Source: a virus. Taken from it: a DNA stretch of 43,267 bases. Below, in pieces: positions 1-7,153 of this stretch (the stretch's first letter is position 1; each line of letters starts with the position of its first letter). The notes below the pieces were generated by a model, which was not told the DNA's origin, ran no database searches, and saw only the letters and a program-made list of their open reading frames with translations. Location of the stretch: positions 1 through 43,267 of IMG/VR virus record IMGVR_UViG_3300044712_001783, one strand, 5' to 3'. The translations under genes were made by a program, and so were the position numbers.

Positions 1-1
1 T

Positions 2-1498
2 GCCCACATCACCGATATGAAAAACAACAAACGGGAGGTCTCTACTGCTCCTTATGTTGTGATCAGGGGCAAGAAACTTGAAGCGCCAGACTACGATGAG
101 ATCATCGAGAGCGGCGTGATCAAGCTTCCAACGGATCTGGGACCGTTGAAGACATCCAGCTATTTGATCGGGCGCATGAGCGAATACTATGCCAAGTTCT
201 TCTATGTTGAGAACAAGAGCACCTATAAATTCTGCGCGTCCTATTCACTCTTCACATGGGTCAATGACTGTTTCGAAGCGCTGAACTTCCTGCGGGCACG
301 TGGGGGGAGCGGCTCGGGTAAAAGTGACTTCATGTATTTGGTGGGACTGACATCGTATCGCTTTGCAGTGACTCTTTCTACGTCGTCGAGCGCTTCCTAT
401 CGAGGGCTGGCAAAGATGTACAAGGCTTCCGTGATGATCGACGAAGCGGATAACTTGATGAAGAAAGACGATGGCACGATGGAAGCCTTCCTGAAGGGGC
501 GAGCGATGAAGCGTTATTCCAACAGTTTGAACATGATGGAAACGATGACGCCGAATGGAAAGGTGTTCGTGCCATCCACTACGCCAGTGTATGGTCCCAC
601 ATTCATCACGATGTACAAGAGCTTTGCGGATGCAGGTATTGAGAACCGGTGCGTGACGTTTGACCTCAGCCAGGTGGATACGCTCACGTTAGATAAGTTC
701 GATATGGAGCCAGGCTATTACCCGCCCGAGTTGGAAACGGAAGCCATCGAGATCCGAAATATGTGCCTGCGTTGGAGGCTTGAGCACTGGCTACCGAAGA
801 TCGAGCTCACGCCTGATCAACGGAAGAAACAAAAGCTGGCAGATCCACTGGTATCACCACGTGTGAACCAGGTGCTGCGTCCGATGAAGGTGCTGGCTGT
901 GTTGCAGGATGACAAGGATCTGTTGGATGATCTCTTCCAGATCGGGCGGGCAAACTACGAGGATGAAATGATCAAGCGGGCGGGCAGCTTCGAGGCAATG
1001 GCACTGCGAACCATCGTGGCATTGGATATTGCCGCGGATCTGAAGACCGGGAAAGCCCCGCAAGCTAGCAAAACCTATGCCGAAAAGGTGAAGGGTTATG
1101 GTGAGCAGGTAAAGATCGGCAAGGTGGGACGGTTCGGGCTGGTGCGCTATGTACTTCTCAAGGACATGGCGAAGATCATGAATGAGATGCTGGACTTCGA
1201 GAACCTGGCAGATGGCGCTTCGGAAGACAAGAAAAAGTCTGCGGTGAAGAGCAGGGCGGTGGGGGAGATCTGCCGCGAGTCGTTCCGCCTGCCGATGGAA
1301 CGGGTAACTGAAGGATGGGCTGCCATTTTGGATCGAGACCGGATCGATATTGCCAAACTGCGCTTTGGTCTGGACCGGGAAGGTGATTACAGACCGGATG
1401 TTGAGCCCGCTGCTGAGCCTGCTACTACTTCTGAACCCAGCCAGAGCGACTTTTTGACCGATTCTTCTGCTGACGACGAGGAAAGGTGGAAGTTATGA
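2..1498 (+). CDS. Primase-helicase homologue, C-terminal helicase part (5' truncated by window edge)
   Basis: The frame is open from base 2, so the ATG at 17 need not be the start. From that ATG the product is 493 aa. It has a Walker A motif GGSGSGKS (residues 96-103) and a Walker B-like SVMIDEAD (138-145), followed by an EIRNMCLRWR segment. The same order of motifs occurs in the helicase half of the 1002-aa primase-helicase at 39370-42378 (GDAGAGKS, VMFEEAD, LRYLRNLCLVWR, then a PR/PMK-LA region and a C-terminal winged-helix-like part). I infer that this is the C-terminal half of a diverged homologue whose Toprim half lies outside the window. Its likely role is DNA unwinding at the phage origin. 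The acidic Ser-rich tail (about 455-490) is not shared. Confidence 0.75.
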   Translation, partial: AHITDMKNNKREVSTAPYVVIRGKKLEAPDYDEIIESGVIKLPTDLGPLKTSSYLIGRMSEYYAKFFYVENKSTYKFCASYSLFTWVNDCFEALNFLRARGGSGSGKSDFMYLVGLTSYRFAVTLSTSSSASYRGLAKMYKASVMIDEADNLMKKDDGTMEAFLKGRAMKRYSNSLNMMETMTPNGKVFVPSTTPVYGPTFITMYKSFADAGIENRCVTFDLSQVDTLTLDKFDMEPGYYPPELETEAIEIRNMCLRWRLEHWLPKIELTPDQRKKQKLADPLVSPRVNQVLRPMKVLAVLQDDKDLLDDLFQIGRANYEDEMIKRAGSFEAMALRTIVALDIAADLKTGKAPQASKTYAEKVKGYGEQVKIGKVGRFGLVRYVLLKDMAKIMNEMLDFENLADGASEDKKKSAVKSRAVGEICRESFRLPMERVTEGWAAILDRDRIDIAKLRFGLDREGDYRPDVEPAAEPATTSEPSQSDFLTDSSADDEERWKL

Positions 1499-1799
1499 AG
1501 TTTTATGTAGTCTATGTAGCATTTTCGGGGGTGCCAGGACAGGAGCGAGATATTTCAAATATTTCTCTCTTTCGTATGGCAAAAAGTGCCTTTTTTGGTT
1601 CATTTTTCTACATGATGTTCATAAATCTTGCTATACGAACGATTTTGCACCATTCCACTGCCTATTTTATGAACTTCATGAACATTTATGTAGAAGGGTT
1701 ATTTAAGCGATTTTGCAGATATGCCTCATTTATATGGGGTGGTTTTATGAACTTCGCAGAGACCCCTTTCTACATACAAGTACATAACGGAGGGCGAAT
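1499..1799. other. AT-rich iteron-like region, candidate replication origin
   Basis: No convincing gene lies here. An open frame from 1486 lacks a usable ribosome site and has repeat-driven composition. Repeated words are GTTCATAAA (1617-1625) with reverse complements at 1666-1674 and 1744-1752 and a short copy at 1678-1683; TTTCTACAT (1605-1613, 1767-1775) with its reverse complement at 1688-1695; and ATGTAG at 1505 and 1514. Dense direct and inverted repeats just downstream of a replicative helicase suggest initiator-binding iterons or operators. The region after the second primase-helicase (42379-42691) has the same character. Confidence 0.45.
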
Positions 1800-1904
1800 A
1801 TGAAGGTCATTCGAGGATGTTTGTATGGGTTGTTGTTCTCTATCCCACTGTGGCTGATGGTCATTCTATTGGTCCGTTGGTTTGTGAAGGCAATTGGAGG
1901 TTGA
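1800..1904 (+). CDS. 34-aa single-pass membrane protein
   Basis: The ATG at 1800 follows the ribosome site GGAGGG (about 1790-1795). The product starts MKVIRGCLYG and has one hydrophobic helix (about 9-26) with positive residues on both sides. It is too short for family assignment. The stop at 1902-1904 is one base from the next ATG, and its final codons carry that gene's GGAGG, so the two are translationally coupled. It opens a run of tiny membrane proteins. The duplicate locus at the right end has a different 36-aa membrane peptide in the same place. Function unknown. Confidence 0.55.
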   Translation: MKVIRGCLYGLLFSIPLWLMVILLVRWFVKAIGG

Positions 1905-1905
1905 A

Positions 1906-2091
1906 ATGAAAAGAGTTCAGAGGCGCAAAAACTCCAGACGGTCAAAGGGGATCACACGGACGGTGATCAAGTCACCGTTTGAGAAGTGGTGGGATGGGGC
2001 GAAGCGGAGATGGGGTCCGCGGATTATGAAGGGGTTTGCGTTCATCGGTGCGGTGGCAGTGATCGTTGTGGCTGTGAAGGAGATCTTATGA
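1906..2091 (+). CDS. Small basic protein with C-terminal membrane helix
   Basis: I chose ATG 1906 because GGAGG at 1897-1901 sits just upstream; a TTG at 1894 in the same frame has no such site. The 61-aa product has a very basic N-terminus (residues 1-18, rich in Arg/Lys), a W-rich amphipathic part (FEKWWDGAKRRW) and one C-terminal helix (FAFIGAVAVIVVAV). Bases 1950-2076 recur exactly at 43141-43267, where another version with a different N-terminus is cut by the window end. Topology suggests a membrane-anchored protein with a nucleic-acid- or phospholipid-binding tail. Function unknown. Confidence 0.6.
   Translation: MKRVQRRKNSRRSKGITRTVIKSPFEKWWDGAKRRWGPRIMKGFAFIGAVAVIVVAVKEIL
1950..2076 (+). 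repeat. Exact 127-bp repeat, copy 1
   Basis: Identical to 43141-43267, which is the window's last 127 bases. The bases immediately before differ (G at 1949, A at 43140), and everything further upstream is unrelated at DNA level. The length equals a k-mer size widely used in de Bruijn assembly, so this is probably a graph junction rather than a biological duplication. Confidence 0.9.
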
Positions 2092-2225
2092 ACAAAAAAT
2101 TCGACCAGGAGAAGTGGAATGGTTACAACGTGATCGTTGCTGTGTTGCTATCTATCCTGTCGCTGATCGCGGCATTGATCCTTCTGATCAGTAAGGCGGC
2201 ACCGGTCTTCTTGGGAGGTGGGTGA
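2088..2225 (+). CDS. 45-aa single-pass membrane protein
   Basis: The ATG at 2088 overlaps the previous stop (ATGA), so translation is coupled. The product has a polar N-terminus (MNKKFDQEKWNGYN) and one long hydrophobic helix (about 15-40). The frame is open upstream, but earlier starts lie inside the preceding gene. No family recognised. Its stop overlaps the next start (TGATG), so it belongs to one tightly packed operon of small membrane proteins. Confidence 0.55.
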   Translation: MNKKFDQEKWNGYNVIVAVLLSILSLIAALILLISKAAPVFLGGG

Positions 2226-2620
2226 TGGATGTGAAGTGTTTGATCGTGCCTGGATTTCTGATTGCCATGGTGTTGATCACGGTCGTGTCTTCGGCGGCGG
2301 GAAGATTGGCACAGCAGCGTGAGACAGCTCGCCAGGTGTGGCTGAATGACTCGATGAAGGGCAGCAAGATGGTGGTGCCTGCGGCGGTGTGGGAGCCGGG
2401 GCAGCCGGTGATCGAAGAGCACGTGCCGGTGCCTGATGAGAACTCCACGGAAAACTACCTGCATGAGATGGCAGAGCGCAGGGAACGGCAGAATGCTCGT
2501 GCAAAAATGATGGCGATCAAGCGGGCGCATGAACGATCTGCGCAGGAGGCAGCCCACCGGTCGGATGTGGATGCGATTATCAAGCGGGCGTATGCCAGTT
2601 TGGGAAAGGAGTTGGAGTAA
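2225..2620 (+). CDS. Membrane-anchored protein of unknown function, 131 aa
   Basis: The start ATG 2225 overlaps the preceding TGA and has GGGAGG upstream (2213-2218); a GTG three bases earlier is possible. Residues 6-24 form a hydrophobic N-terminal anchor or uncleaved signal. The rest is soluble, with an Ala/Glu/Arg-rich probable helix or coiled coil from about 80 to the end. No catalytic motif is visible. It overlaps the next gene by one base (TAATG). It may be a tethered accessory factor of the early operon, but nothing in the sequence shows its role. Confidence 0.6.
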   Translation: MDVKCLIVPGFLIAMVLITVVSSAAGRLAQQRETARQVWLNDSMKGSKMVVPAAVWEPGQPVIEEHVPVPDENSTENYLHEMAERRERQNARAKMMAIKRAHERSAQEAAHRSDVDAIIKRAYASLGKELE

Positions 2621-3015
2621 TGGACATTAGGAAATGGGGTGCTGATGCTGGCGATATCTGGGACCTAAGCCTTAATGATGAACCTGGTCAGAGAGGGCTG
2701 GTCCTGCCAGGCTCCGAGATACAGGTCCTGGATGTTGGTCTGTATTTGAACGAGATAGAAGGGCATGAATATTGGAAGGAACATGAATGCACACAGTTCC
2801 ATTTGTTCGTGCGCGGCATGGAAGTGTGGGTGCTGGAGTTTCGTGGTCGAACAAGTGTGTATAGCGATCCTAGCTACAAAGTGGCATTCGGCGCTCAGCC
2901 TGAATTCTCAGTGATGCTCTCGATTGACGAAGCGCACGAGCTATTGCTGAAAACTTTGCCGCCAATTGAGTATGTGCGCGTAACGCCCGAAGAGTGGGCT
3001 GCAAGGAGGTCGTGA
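2620..3015 (+). CDS. Hypothetical soluble protein, 131 aa
   Basis: The ATG 2620 overlaps the previous stop. The product is acidic and mixed alpha/beta with no membrane segment or signal and many aromatic residues. It starts MDIRKWGADAGD and ends in TPEEWAARRS. I do not recognise a family. Its last codons contain AAGGAGG (3003-3009), the ribosome site of the next gene, so the two genes are coupled. Confidence 0.55.
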   Translation: MDIRKWGADAGDIWDLSLNDEPGQRGLVLPGSEIQVLDVGLYLNEIEGHEYWKEHECTQFHLFVRGMEVWVLEFRGRTSVYSDPSYKVAFGAQPEFSVMLSIDEAHELLLKTLPPIEYVRVTPEEWAARRS

Positions 3016-3881
3016 TGTTTGACTCTTGGAGTGAAGGTCCGCGGGATTGGAAGTGGATTGTTCCTGGCGTGCTGGGGATCATGCTGTGCCTGGTGGTCTA
3101 TCAATGTTGGATGATCGGCACGGATGGCTTTCTGTTGGTTGCATTGGCTCTGGCGTGTGTGGCTTGCATCTTCTTTCTTTCGGCGTTGACGAACTATATC
3201 TGGCTGGTGAAGAGACGCAGCGAAGAGCTTTATCGCGAGCATATGGAAGCGTTGAACGCCACCCCATTGACGAAGTTGGCAGATGCCATGAAGCAGATGC
3301 ACCCCGAGGCTGTGCGTGTGTTGGATAAGTTCGGCATTCGCACTATGTGGGGCGTGGATGTTGGGAAAACGTTGGGCGAGCGGGATTGGGTGCTGCTGGG
3401 AACAGACGTGCCTGTGCGCTTTGGGTTCATCGAGTATGTGCTGAACAAGAGTGGCAAAGCTCTGTATCCTGCCTACCGATTCGCGGAGGGCAGCAAGAAG
3501 TGGGACCCGGATGGCGTCACGTTGGACCGAGATCAGCATAAGGCATTTGAGAAGTGGATGTTTGCCCGCACTATGGTCACTCGTTCGCATGGCGATTACA
3601 AGCCTGCTGAGTTCATCCCGCCTTTCACTCCCAAGACGATCATGGAATTGATGGGCTTTACTGGGGAGCAGGAGCTTTATCGACCGGATGATGAGCGGGA
3701 GGTGAAGCAGCTTCCGACTGAAAGCGTGAAGCGGGAATCCGTGGGGCATCCCGCAGGGGGATCAAATGTGGCGAAGGCGGAGCGTCCTGAACCGGATTTG
3801 ACGGAGGAGGAGCTGGCGGCTAGTCGGGCTGAGATGGAGTTTTATGCAAGTAAGTTTGTGGATGGCAAGGTGCCTTCGTGA
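3015..3881 (+). CDS. Two-helix membrane protein with large cytoplasmic domain, 288 aa
   Basis: ATG 3015 is preceded by a strong AAGGAGG; the same frame opens earlier, but only inside the previous gene. Two hydrophobic helices (about 14-31 and 38-60) are followed by a roughly 225-residue soluble domain that would face the cytoplasm by the positive-inside rule (KRR after helix 2). The C-terminal 60 residues are polar and Pro/Glu-rich, probably disordered. No known domain recognised. It is the last gene before the partition pair. Confidence 0.6.
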   Translation: MFDSWSEGPRDWKWIVPGVLGIMLCLVVYQCWMIGTDGFLLVALALACVACIFFLSALTNYIWLVKRRSEELYREHMEALNATPLTKLADAMKQMHPEAVRVLDKFGIRTMWGVDVGKTLGERDWVLLGTDVPVRFGFIEYVLNKSGKALYPAYRFAEGSKKWDPDGVTLDRDQHKAFEKWMFARTMVTRSHGDYKPAEFIPPFTPKTIMELMGFTGEQELYRPDDEREVKQLPTESVKRESVGHPAGGSNVAKAERPEPDLTEEELAASRAEMEFYASKFVDGKVPS

Positions 3882-3891
3882 AGGTGAGAAG

Positions 3892-3926
3892 GTTCAGAAG
3901 TTCATAAGTTCAAAGGTTTCATAAAA
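3892..3926. promoter_or_regulatory. Tandem GTTCANNN repeats upstream of parM-like gene (candidate parC)
   Basis: Three contiguous 8-bp units, GTTCAGAA (3892), GTTCATAA (3900) and GTTCAAAG (3908), are followed by a variant beginning GTTTCATAA (3916). In type II plasmid partition the centromere parC consists of short direct repeats just upstream of parM, bound by ParR, which also represses the operon. Position and periodicity fit, but similar filler repeats occur elsewhere in this window, so the centromere role is an inference. Confidence 0.4.
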
Positions 3927-3938
3927 GGAGTATCTATC

Positions 3939-4916
3939 ATGGCTATCAATTTTGGTTTCGATATGGGAATGGGTGCGCTGAAGTTGTGGAGCGCAGCAGG
4001 CGGCTGGCAGTTAGTGAGCCAGGTGGCGAGCAACGGTCATGGTCATCTTTCGGATGGCATCCTGGGATTGAAGAATCGCAAGCGCCCGATGTTGATCAGC
4101 GGTGATTTCGGTTCGTTCTACGTGGGAGATGGGGCGCATGAGCATGGGCGACCGGTGGAGAACCTGGATTTCGACCGCTTGACAGGCGCACCAGAGATGC
4201 GCGTGCTGCTGTATGCAGCGCTGGCGCAATATCAAAGTGAATATGGTCCGTTCGATGAGGCGCTTTCGTTGATGGTCGGTCTTCCGCTCCAGATGATGAC
4301 TGGTGAGATGGCAAAGGACTATCAGAAGGGTGTGAAAAGCTGGTTGAAGGGTACACATACATTTGAAGTGGATGGCATCACGCACACGGTGGAAGTGGAA
4401 GATGTGAAGCAGACATCCCAGCCGGTGGGAGCGTTGTTTGACTATGTTCTCGATCATCGCGGTCATATGATCGGCGAGCGCGGATCTGCGCTGCTGGATG
4501 AAGTGGGCGTGATCAGCGTTGGATTCAACACAGTGGAGTTGCTGGTGGTGAAGGAACGCGGTGCGCTGGAACGCTTCACCCGTGGCAATACGCTGGGTGT
4601 GCGGCGCTTGTTGGAACTGATGAACCGTGAAGGTCTCTTCAGCCTGGGCGAGTTGGATTCGAAAGTGAGATCTGGTGGGATGCGTGCAGAGATGCGCCAG
4701 GCAATGCCGGTGTGGAGCCGCGAGGTGAACGGTGAGATCGAGAAGGTGTGGGGCGGCAGCCATCGTCGTTTTGCGAAGGTGTTGATCGTGGGCGGTGGTG
4801 CTCTTCTGCTCCAGGATGCGTTAACGCAACAGTTCGGTCATAAGGCTTGGGTTCCTGAAGATGCGGTGCTCTCGATCGCTCGTGGGCTGTGGAAGCTGAG
4901 CGTGATGAAGAGGTGA
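3939..4916 (+). CDS. ParM/Alp-type actin-like segregation ATPase
   Basis: The 325-aa product has the actin-fold signature order: phosphate-1 loop FGFDMGMGALKLW (5-17), a VGLPLQM segment (113-119) typical of ParM/StbA-like proteins, a phosphate-2 region VGVISVGFNTVEL (189-201), and the adenosine motif VLIVGGGALLL (281-291). The usual Asp of the phosphate-2 DxG is replaced (SVG), which is odd. ParM-family filaments push plasmid copies apart when captured by ParR bound to parC. AAGGAG at 3926-3931 supports ATG 3939. A small putative ParR follows at once. It implies segregation of a low-copy extrachromosomal form of the phage. Confidence 0.75.
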   Translation: MAINFGFDMGMGALKLWSAAGGWQLVSQVASNGHGHLSDGILGLKNRKRPMLISGDFGSFYVGDGAHEHGRPVENLDFDRLTGAPEMRVLLYAALAQYQSEYGPFDEALSLMVGLPLQMMTGEMAKDYQKGVKSWLKGTHTFEVDGITHTVEVEDVKQTSQPVGALFDYVLDHRGHMIGERGSALLDEVGVISVGFNTVELLVVKERGALERFTRGNTLGVRRLLELMNREGLFSLGELDSKVRSGGMRAEMRQAMPVWSREVNGEIEKVWGGSHRRFAKVLIVGGGALLLQDALTQQFGHKAWVPEDAVLSIARGLWKLSVMKR

Positions 4917-4917
4917 T

Positions 4918-5169
4918 ATGAGCAGACAAAAAGACCTGATCCGTTCACGGCGCATCCGGTTGGAAGGGTGTCTGAAGCCTGGCATCGATCCTGAGATCGA
5001 TAGGGTGCTGGCTTGGCTGGACTCCCTTCCACCGCGGACCAAGTTCCCTTCTGTGATCGCACGTTTGATCGCAGGCGGCTTGATCCAATCAATCAATGTC
5101 CAGGATGATGAGCTGGCGATGCAGGTGCAAGCGGCTCAGGACATCATGGCGAACTTTGTAGTGGAGTAA
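4918..5169 (+). CDS. Putative ParR-like partner of the actin-like protein, 83 aa
   Basis: ATG 4918 lies two bases after the actin gene's stop, with GAGGTGA as ribosome site. The N-terminus is basic (SRQKDLIRSRRIRL), as expected for the beta strand of a ribbon-helix-helix DNA-binding protein, and is followed by two predicted helices (PEIDRVLAWLDSL; FPSVIARLIAGG) and an acidic C-terminal tail that could contact the filament. Small genes directly after parM/alp genes usually encode ParR/AlpR. Size and position carry the call; the fold is inferred. Confidence 0.6.
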   Translation: MSRQKDLIRSRRIRLEGCLKPGIDPEIDRVLAWLDSLPPRTKFPSVIARLIAGGLIQSINVQDDELAMQVQAAQDIMANFVVE

Positions 5170-5214
5170 TTCTTAACCGTCAACAATAGCACTCCCATTC
5201 TTAACCGTAAAGAA
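5170..5214. repeat. Two direct repeats TTCTTAACCGT(C/A)AA
   Basis: TTCTTAACCGTCAACAA at 5170-5186 and TTCTTAACCGTAAAGAA at 5198-5214 are spaced 28 bp apart immediately after the putative parR stop. They could be an alternative ParR-binding or operator site. The rest of the gap to 5335 is purine-rich filler (GCAGAAGGCAGAA type) with no other signal seen. Confidence 0.4.
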
Positions 5215-5335
5215 TTTTTGCCTGCGCTCGGACAGGTGCAGGAAAGCGACACATGCGGGAGGTGGGGAAGGGGAGGAGTGCGAAGAAGAGTGCGGATGGC
5301 AGAAGGCAGAATGAGGAATGAAAGGAGTTTTGAAA

Positions 5336-5581
5336 ATGGCTATTCAGACTTGTAACAGGTGCAAGAAAAACATCGAAGGCGAGTTTCGAATGGAGTTGAT
5401 GAACGGTCCGAAGGGATATCGTCGCTATGCGGTGCATGTGAATTGCGCGGTGAAGCCTGCGGGACGGATGGGCGGGAGACAGATCGCGAAGATGAAATTG
5501 CAGAAGGCAGAAGGCAGCGAGCAGATGGCGGATGAGAATGTTTCCACCACATGTTCGCTTGGTGGAGATATGCGAGGGTGA
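5336..5581 (+). CDS. Small zinc-finger-like protein, 81 aa
   Basis: ATG 5336 was chosen because AAAGGAG (5321-5327) lies eight bases upstream; an ATG at 5318 would include that site in the gene. Cys pairs TCNRCK (about 6-9) and HVNC (about 34-37) make a probable treble-clef or ribbon zinc site. The middle is basic (RYAVHV). The tail contains the filler-derived KLQKAEGSEQ. It probably binds nucleic acid; role unknown. Its stop overlaps the region just before the next start (TGAGATG). Confidence 0.55.
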   Translation: MAIQTCNRCKKNIEGEFRMELMNGPKGYRRYAVHVNCAVKPAGRMGGRQIAKMKLQKAEGSEQMADENVSTTCSLGGDMRG

Positions 5582-5582
5582 G

Positions 5583-6218
5583 ATGAAAGAGAGACCTATT
5601 CTTTTTTCTGCTGAGATGGTGTTGGCGATCTTGGATGATCGCAAGACACAGACCAGGCGAGTTGTAAAACTTGTAAATGAATATGGCTTGCCTCTCCACT
5701 ATTCTCGTATCGTTGATCATCCATGCCCCTATGGAAAAGTTGGTGATCGGCTTTGGGTGAGAGAGACATTCCAACTCACAGAACCGGATGGCTCAGTTGG
5801 TGATGAATGGATAGGTGACACAGCTATAGAGTTGGATGGCATTCCTAAAGAGAGACCAGAAAGCCTTGGGTATTGGATCTATTTGCATTACCGCGCTGAC
5901 AATCCAGAAATGTGCAACTGGTGGCGACCTTCGATCTTCATGCCACGTTGGGCAAGCCGAATCACGTTGGAAATTGTTGGTGTGCGAGTAGAACGATTAC
6001 AGATGATCTCGCGTGATGATGCAAAAGCGGAAGGCATGAGCAATGTTTGGAAATGGGATCGAGAGAGAAATAAAAAACATCCAGAACATTTCAATCGTGG
6101 GCAATACAACCCTTATAAAGCCAACTATAGTGTGCTTTGGGACGAGATCAATGGCAAGGGTGCCTGGGATTTGAATCCTTGGGTGTGGGTGATCGAGTTC
6201 AAGCGGGTGGAGGCATAG
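5583..6218 (+). CDS. ASCH-like phage protein, 211 aa
   Basis: The start MKERPILFSAEMVLAIL (5583) is preceded by GAGGGTGAG. The opening followed by DDRKTQTRRVV is characteristic of a widespread phage protein family related to ASCH (PUA-like) RNA-binding domains; the later GDRLWVRETF and RVERLQMISRDDAKAEG segments fit the same family. ASCH proteins bind RNA, and a few are nucleases or hydrolases acting on modified nucleosides. The role in phages is unproven. It lies in a run of nucleic-acid-related early genes. Confidence 0.7.
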   Translation: MKERPILFSAEMVLAILDDRKTQTRRVVKLVNEYGLPLHYSRIVDHPCPYGKVGDRLWVRETFQLTEPDGSVGDEWIGDTAIELDGIPKERPESLGYWIYLHYRADNPEMCNWWRPSIFMPRWASRITLEIVGVRVERLQMISRDDAKAEGMSNVWKWDRERNKKHPEHFNRGQYNPYKANYSVLWDEINGKGAWDLNPWVWVIEFKRVEA

Positions 6219-6219
6219 C

Positions 6220-6852
6220 ATGAGACACAACCTTGCCATGGAATTAGCTGAGCGTTTGGTGACGTATTTTCGACCGGCTGCCGCACAGATCGAGGTGGTG
6301 GGTTCGGTGCGACGGTGGAAGCCGGATGTGCATGACATCGAGCTGCTGATGGCACCAGATCACACTCCCCTGCCCCGCCCACGCGCTGAGTTTGGGATGC
6401 CAATACCCAAGTATCACAAGTACATGATCGATCAGTTAGTGGCGTTGATGGTGGCACGCGGTGAAGCGTTGTTGCAAGCCAACGGTGATCGCTATAAAAA
6501 ACTATGGATGCTGGAATGTGAAGTGCAGTTGGATCTCTTCCTGTGTTTCTCGCCTTCAGAATATGGCGTGTCGAAGGTGATCCGCACGGGTCCGAAGGAT
6601 TTCAGCCAGTGTTGTGTGACAAACCGCAGCAAAGGCGGCTTTCTCCCTGATGGCTATTTCGTCAAGCATCAGGTTGTGTGGATCGAGAAGGAGATCGGGC
6701 GCTTCGATGTGCCAGAAGAGCAGGAAGACGCGGCGAAGCTATTGACCCATGAGAACCATTTGTCCATGCCAAAGGAGATGGATTTCTTGAACTTCCTGGG
6801 TTTAGGTTGGGTGGAACCGAAGGAACGTGTGGCGAGGTGGAGACATGGATGA
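6220..6852 (+). CDS. Pol X / DNA polymerase beta-like nucleotidyltransferase, 210 aa
   Basis: Residues 28-44 carry GSVRRWKPDVHDIELL, matching the Pol X GS-x-RR...D-x-D/E pattern, with metal ligands D39 and E41. VQLDLF (103-107) supplies the third acidic residue, D105. Further on is a Pol X-like basic and aromatic part (FSQCCVTNRSKG). The second ligand is Glu rather than the common Asp. The protein lacks the helix-hairpin-helix and PHP domains of bacterial PolX, so it is a minimal nucleotidyltransferase. It could fill short gaps in DNA or modify nucleic acid ends. It overlaps the next gene by eight bases. Confidence 0.65.
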   Translation: MRHNLAMELAERLVTYFRPAAAQIEVVGSVRRWKPDVHDIELLMAPDHTPLPRPRAEFGMPIPKYHKYMIDQLVALMVARGEALLQANGDRYKKLWMLECEVQLDLFLCFSPSEYGVSKVIRTGPKDFSQCCVTNRSKGGFLPDGYFVKHQVVWIEKEIGRFDVPEEQEDAAKLLTHENHLSMPKEMDFLNFLGLGWVEPKERVARWRHG

Positions 6853-7153
6853 TCAGAAGGCAGAAGGCGGAATACAGAATGATGAAGAACGCTCGTTGCC
6901 CGATGATCTGGAACATATCGGGATGGGACCGGACTGCGTTGAATGCGGGAACCCTACGAGCTGGCTGCCGTGTTGGAATTGCGGCGGCAAGGGCGGGTGG
7001 GATGATGAAGAGTTGATGGAAGAAGATCCGCTTTGGTATGGACCCGGTGATTATCGCCGATGTGATGAATGCCGTGGAAAAGGCGGTCATCATTACTGCT
7101 TGAATTGCATGAAGATCGTGAAGGTGAAGCATGATCGAAGTGTTGAAGGTTGA
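6845..7153 (+). CDS. DnaJ-type zinc-ribbon protein, 102 aa
   Basis: Four Cys clusters (CVEC, CWNCGGKGG, CDECRGKGG, CLNC) reproduce the CxxCxGxG spacing of the DnaJ central zinc domain, here about residues 30-92, with no J domain. Such free-standing ribbons in phages are probable nucleic-acid- or protein-binding adaptors. The first ten codons contain filler (GCAGAAGGCAGAAGGC), so the native start may be later. It overlaps the next gene. Confidence 0.6.
   Translation: MDDQKAEGGIQNDEERSLPDDLEHIGMGPDCVECGNPTSWLPCWNCGGKGGWDDEELMEEDPLWYGPGDYRRCDECRGKGGHHYCLNCMKIVKVKHDRSVEG

Noticed and set aside
1486-1803. 105-codon plus-strand frame after the left helicase fragment
   Set aside because: No good ribosome site, overlap with the helicase end, and codons made of the direct/inverted repeats; better explained as an origin-like non-coding region.
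2895-3749. 284-codon minus-strand frame
   Set aside because: Mirror of the two-helix membrane protein gene; His/Leu/Gln-rich composition typical of antisense frames here.
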